A DNA stretch of 64,000 bases, taken from contig NZ_VUNI01000003.1 in the NCBI RefSeq assembly GCF_009695765.1, forward strand, positions 1 through 64,000, read 5' to 3'. The DNA comes from Roseburia porci (GTDB lineage: Bacteria; Bacillota; Clostridia; Lachnospirales; Lachnospiraceae). The notes beneath the pieces were generated by a model. The model searched no databases, was not told the origin of the DNA, and saw only the letters and a program-made list of their open reading frames with translations. The position numbers and the translations under genes are program-made. The stretch's first letter is position 1, and each line of letters opens with the position of its first letter. Below are positions 61,896 to 64,000 of the stretch, in pieces.

Positions 61896-63002
61896 TTATG
61901 CAATATGCTTTATTTCTATCACATACTTTTCTTTTAACTTTGAGCATCTATTTTGTGCTATAACACCTTCATGCTGTAATCTTCCAGCTACGATTCCTGG
62001 ATGGATTCCAATTCTTTTTGCAAATTCAACAATTTCATCATCTGAAGTATATCTTGTTGGAACCAGCCTTTTATAATCTGCCGGTGAAATCAAATAGTTT
62101 GTTGCAAACTTATCTGCTTCAATTTCCAATTTATCATTGATATCTTTCATTTCTTCAACTGTGCTGCTAATAAATACAGTTTTAATTTTTTGCTGAAGTA
62201 CGTGTTTAATTTCATGGAATAATGAGAACCAGAATTTATCTGCATCTAACCCTCTATTATTCATCGCAAGTACTACTCTATCCTCTGATACCCATTTAAC
62301 AGCACCATTCACACCTGAATTTTTTAGATGTGGTAACAAGACAAAAGCGACACCGCATTCAGCAAAAATTTCACGCATTCTTGGAAGGAATTCTTCCGGC
62401 TTTTTAACCGTCATCCCCCTAAGCTCTGGCAGATAACCTTTTAGCTTCTCTGCATTATATGGCTTGGTTTCAATACTTTTTGAGATATTTATAGCTGTTT
62501 GAATCCATGCTCTAGAATTAATAATATTCTTCTCGTTATTACATGATGCACTTGATCGGAAGTTCACTAAAAAATCCGGCTGCAACATAATTCGTAAATC
62601 TGCGACCTTAAAATATTTACACAAATTTGCCACTTTTTCATTTATACTTCTTGCAATCGGCAAACCAATGACATCTACAAAATACTTATAGTCTATTTCT
62701 TTTGCAAGTTCAGCCTGTGCATCAACATCCTTAGCATGCTGTATTTCAATCAACTTTTGATCATAAGTATTCTGTAAATTTTGCCAAACTTCTACGCTGG
62801 TTCCGAGCATCGTAGAAAGCTTCTTTGCTAAATCATTTGAAATATTAGCCTGACCATTAATCAACTGACTTAAAGTCTTAGCTGTTGTTCCCATTCTTGT
62901 GGCAAATTCAGCCTGACTTATTTCCATATCTTCAATAATATCCGCAATATAATATCCAGGGTGATATGCCACTATATCTTTGTATTCATTTACATTACTC
63001 AT
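61896..63002 (-). CDS. HigA-type antitoxin fused to an ImmA/IrrE-type metallopeptidase
   Basis: The 368-residue protein has an N-terminal HigA-like helix-turn-helix (about 12-75; ADIIEDMEISQAEFATRMGT, LSQLINGQANISNDLA). A long linker follows, then a zinc peptidase domain with FHEIKHVLQQ (HExxH, near residue 258) and the third ligand in LEIEADKFATNYL near 290. ImmA/IrrE proteases cleave repressors in phage and radiation responses. It overlaps the toxin reading frame by eight bases, the usual toxin-first order of HigBA modules. An ordinary HigA is about 100 residues. Confidence 0.85.
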   Translation of the reverse strand: MSNVNEYKDIVAYHPGYYIADIIEDMEISQAEFATRMGTTAKTLSQLINGQANISNDLAKKLSTMLGTSVEVWQNLQNTYDQKLIEIQHAKDVDAQAELAKEIDYKYFVDVIGLPIARSINEKVANLCKYFKVADLRIMLQPDFLVNFRSSASCNNEKNIINSRAWIQTAINISKSIETKPYNAEKLKGYLPELRGMTVKKPEEFLPRMREIFAECGVAFVLLPHLKNSGVNGAVKWVSEDRVVLAMNNRGLDADKFWFSLFHEIKHVLQQKIKTVFISSTVEEMKDINDKLEIEADKFATNYLISPADYKRLVPTRYTSDDEIVEFAKRIGIHPGIVAGRLQHEGVIAQNRCSKLKEKYVIEIKHIA

Positions 63003-63341
63003 AATGGTTCGACACCTCCGTTACTTTCACAATTTTAATCATTTTACACTGAGCTAAAATGTCTCCTTCTACGATCTCATTACCACCGTTATCACAAGGA
63101 ATCATTGTAACTCTATAACCCGTATTACCTAATCTTATGCTCCATTCATCTTTTCTATCACCCTTTAAATGTTCAAAATGAAACGGAGGATAATTTGCAA
63201 CATCCATTAAAGACTCTGCATTACGTATATAGTTTTCTGCAGCTTCAAGTTTCTTTTTACTTGCTTAGGATATCGCCACTTCTTCTTGTACTCAGAACAA
63301 AACTGTTTCTTTGCAGTTTCATTCTTATACAGTATCTGCAT
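62995..63341 (-). pseudogene. higB: HigB/RelE-type toxin gene broken by a one-base deletion in an A5 run
   Basis: Frame one starts at ATG 63341 (MQILYKNETAKKQFC) and stops after 44 residues at 63207. Frame two continues KKKLEAAENYIRNAESLMDV and ends at 62995 with FHFEHLKGDRKDEWSIRLG, which matches HigB-type toxins. Adding one A to the coding-strand A5 run (plus strand T5 at 63254-63258) would join both parts into one 115-residue protein. As written, only an MDV... product of 70 residues could be made, from an ATG overlapping the frame-one stop. It could be decay, programmed or transcriptional slippage, or a homopolymer sequencing error. Confidence 0.8.
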
Positions 63342-63376
63342 TCCCAAACTTAATTATTCCTCTCCTCTCATTTTTA

Positions 63377-63424
63377 TTACCATTTTGGTAACAGAATTAT
63401 ATCACTGATTAAAAGAAATTTCAA
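63377..63424 (-). promoter_or_regulatory. Promoter and palindromic operator of the HigBA-type module
   Basis: On the minus strand TTGAAA (63424-63419) and TATAAT (63401-63396) are 17 bases apart. Immediately after the -10 is the perfect palindrome-type site TTACCATTTTGGTAA at 63377-63391. Position and symmetry fit autorepression by the antitoxin. Confidence 0.8.
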
Positions 63425-63454
63425 TACACCACGAATTAATGTTTTAAATTTTTA

Positions 63455-63469
63455 TTACCTTTTTCGTAA
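63455..63469. promoter_or_regulatory. Second operator-like copy
   Basis: TTACCTTTTTCGTAA matches the 63377 site at 13 of 15 positions. It lies 78 bases upstream of that site on the module side and inside a longer TTTTTATTAC/GTAATAAAAA inverted repeat (63449-63475). It may be an additional antitoxin site or part of the neighbouring terminator region. Confidence 0.55.
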
Positions 63470-63476
63470 TAAAAAC

Positions 63477-63505
63477 AAAGAACCACTATATAATAGCAGT
63501 TCTTT
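63477..63505 (-). terminator. Terminator of the unrecognised edge gene
   Basis: On the minus strand AAAGAAC pairs with GTTCTTT around a 15-base loop and is followed by TGTTTTTATT. It overlaps the stop codon of the edge gene at 63504-63506. Confidence 0.65.
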
Positions 63506-64000
63506 AACTAAGTATATATTCAATTCCCTCTAATTCTTTTCTACGATAATACTCCTCAAGCTCGTTTAAAGCTTTCTTCCTATACTTTCTCATCAACGTA
63601 TCTGAAACATAATATTTCTCTAACAATGCGCCCCAACCAATTTTGTTAATCCACATATCCCGCATAATTTGCTGCGTAAGGATTCAACATCCATACGATT
63701 GATAAACCATTATCCTGCTTTTCGATACCGGTAAGCTTCTGTAATGCATAGTGCTGTTCAGCATAATTGCAGTATTCAGTTCTATCAGTTTCGGTCTGCC
63801 AAGTCTGTAATAGGTGTTTTTGTACTGGGAATAAAGACTTCCTTCCTTGTCTCCGTCTTCAAGATCTGCGTATGCGACTTTCCAGTAACCCTTTACCGGA
63901 TCTGCTTCGTAAAGTTTTACCATGGCTGCTACGCCGCCCTTGAAGTTAATTACTCCGTTCCAGTTTGTTCCCCAGATTGGAAGCACACTTTCAATTCCGC
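63504..64000 (-). pseudogene. Unrecognised edge gene with two single-base indels
   Basis: An open frame enters from the window edge (MLPIWGTNWNGVINFKGGVA, then AMVKLYEADPVKGYWKVAY). Near 63817-63821, a T5 run, the frame must gain one base to continue as QTWQTETDRTEYCNYAEQ and KLTGIEKQDNGLSIVWMLN. Near 63660, a C/G run, one base must be dropped to reach DMWINKIGWGALLEKYYV and the end at 63504. Joined, the parts give one plausible charged protein. I do not recognise the family. Indels in homopolymers suggest sequencing error or early decay. Confidence 0.6.

Noticed and set aside
63930-63960. INFKGGVA in the edge gene, resembling the ParA Walker A opening
   Set aside because: The required GKT/KTT residues do not follow (AMVKL instead), so there is no P-loop.

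Overview
The window reads as a chromosome segment of a Gram-positive, spore-forming member of the Clostridia, most likely Lachnospiraceae. Supporting signs are strong AGGAGG-type ribosome binding sites with occasional TTG/GTG starts, sporulation genes (yqfC, yqfD, a SpoVB-like flippase, a BofC-like protein), a cleavable N-terminal extension on ribosomal protein L27 next to its Prp protease, Firmicutes-type LexA boxes, and a typical clostridial gene order. The species call is an inference. Almost the whole window is densely packed housekeeping DNA. Only the last 2.7 kb looks accessory.

Layout, left half. 1-4.0 kb: partial histidine operon hisG-hisD-hisB-hisIE, whose last gene carries a decayed HisA/HisF-like barrel. 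4.1-12.5 kb: a small membrane protein, a radical-SAM pair and RNase G, then the L21 leader-rplU-prp-rpmA, obgE, yhbY, nadD, yqeK and rsfS ribosome/GTPase cluster. 12.5-16.3 kb: two acetyltransferases, a YdcF-like protein, and a GntR-ABC transporter operon behind a palindromic promoter. 16.3-20.1 kb: FMN riboswitch and ribD-ribE-ribBA-ribH. 20.1-21.3 kb: divergent lexA and a YneA-like LysM protein with four LexA-box matches between them. 21.4-25.9 kb: acyltransferase, gamma carbonic anhydrase, tyrosine recombinase, TtcA-like protein, dtd and a cytidylate-kinase-like protein.

Layout, right half (mostly minus strand). 26.0-31.0 kb: a division/ylm-type cluster (RluA-type synthase, lspA, ylmH, sepF, yggS, and an HlyD-like membrane protein). 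31.2-41.0 kb: DUF378, D,D-carboxypeptidase, mgsA, rodA, minE, minD, PBP2, mreD, mreC, a divergent mreB and radC, with no minC. 41.1-50.9 kb: methionine gamma-lyase-family protein, miaA, mutL, mutS and two flavoproteins. 51.0-53.3 kb: TetR and a sodium:solute symporter on the plus strand. 53.3-61.3 kb: BofC-like, SpoVB-like flippase, DUF3048 lipoprotein, ybeY, a membrane protein with a degenerate HD domain, phoH, yqfD, yqfC and rlmH.

The 61.3-64.0 kb end holds a 645-bp gene-poor stretch and a HigB/HigA-type module whose antitoxin is fused to an ImmA/IrrE metalloprotease and whose toxin frame is broken by one base. Two near-identical 15-bp palindromes sit in its promoter region, and an unrecognised gene with two more single-base indels runs off the edge. 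All three indels lie in short homopolymers, so sequencing error is a live alternative to decay. The best candidates for undescribed biology are the pseudo-HD membrane protein beside ybeY/phoH, the triple-domain HisIE, the HlyD-like protein in the division cluster, and this terminal module. I saw no CRISPR array, rRNA, tRNA or complete insertion sequence.
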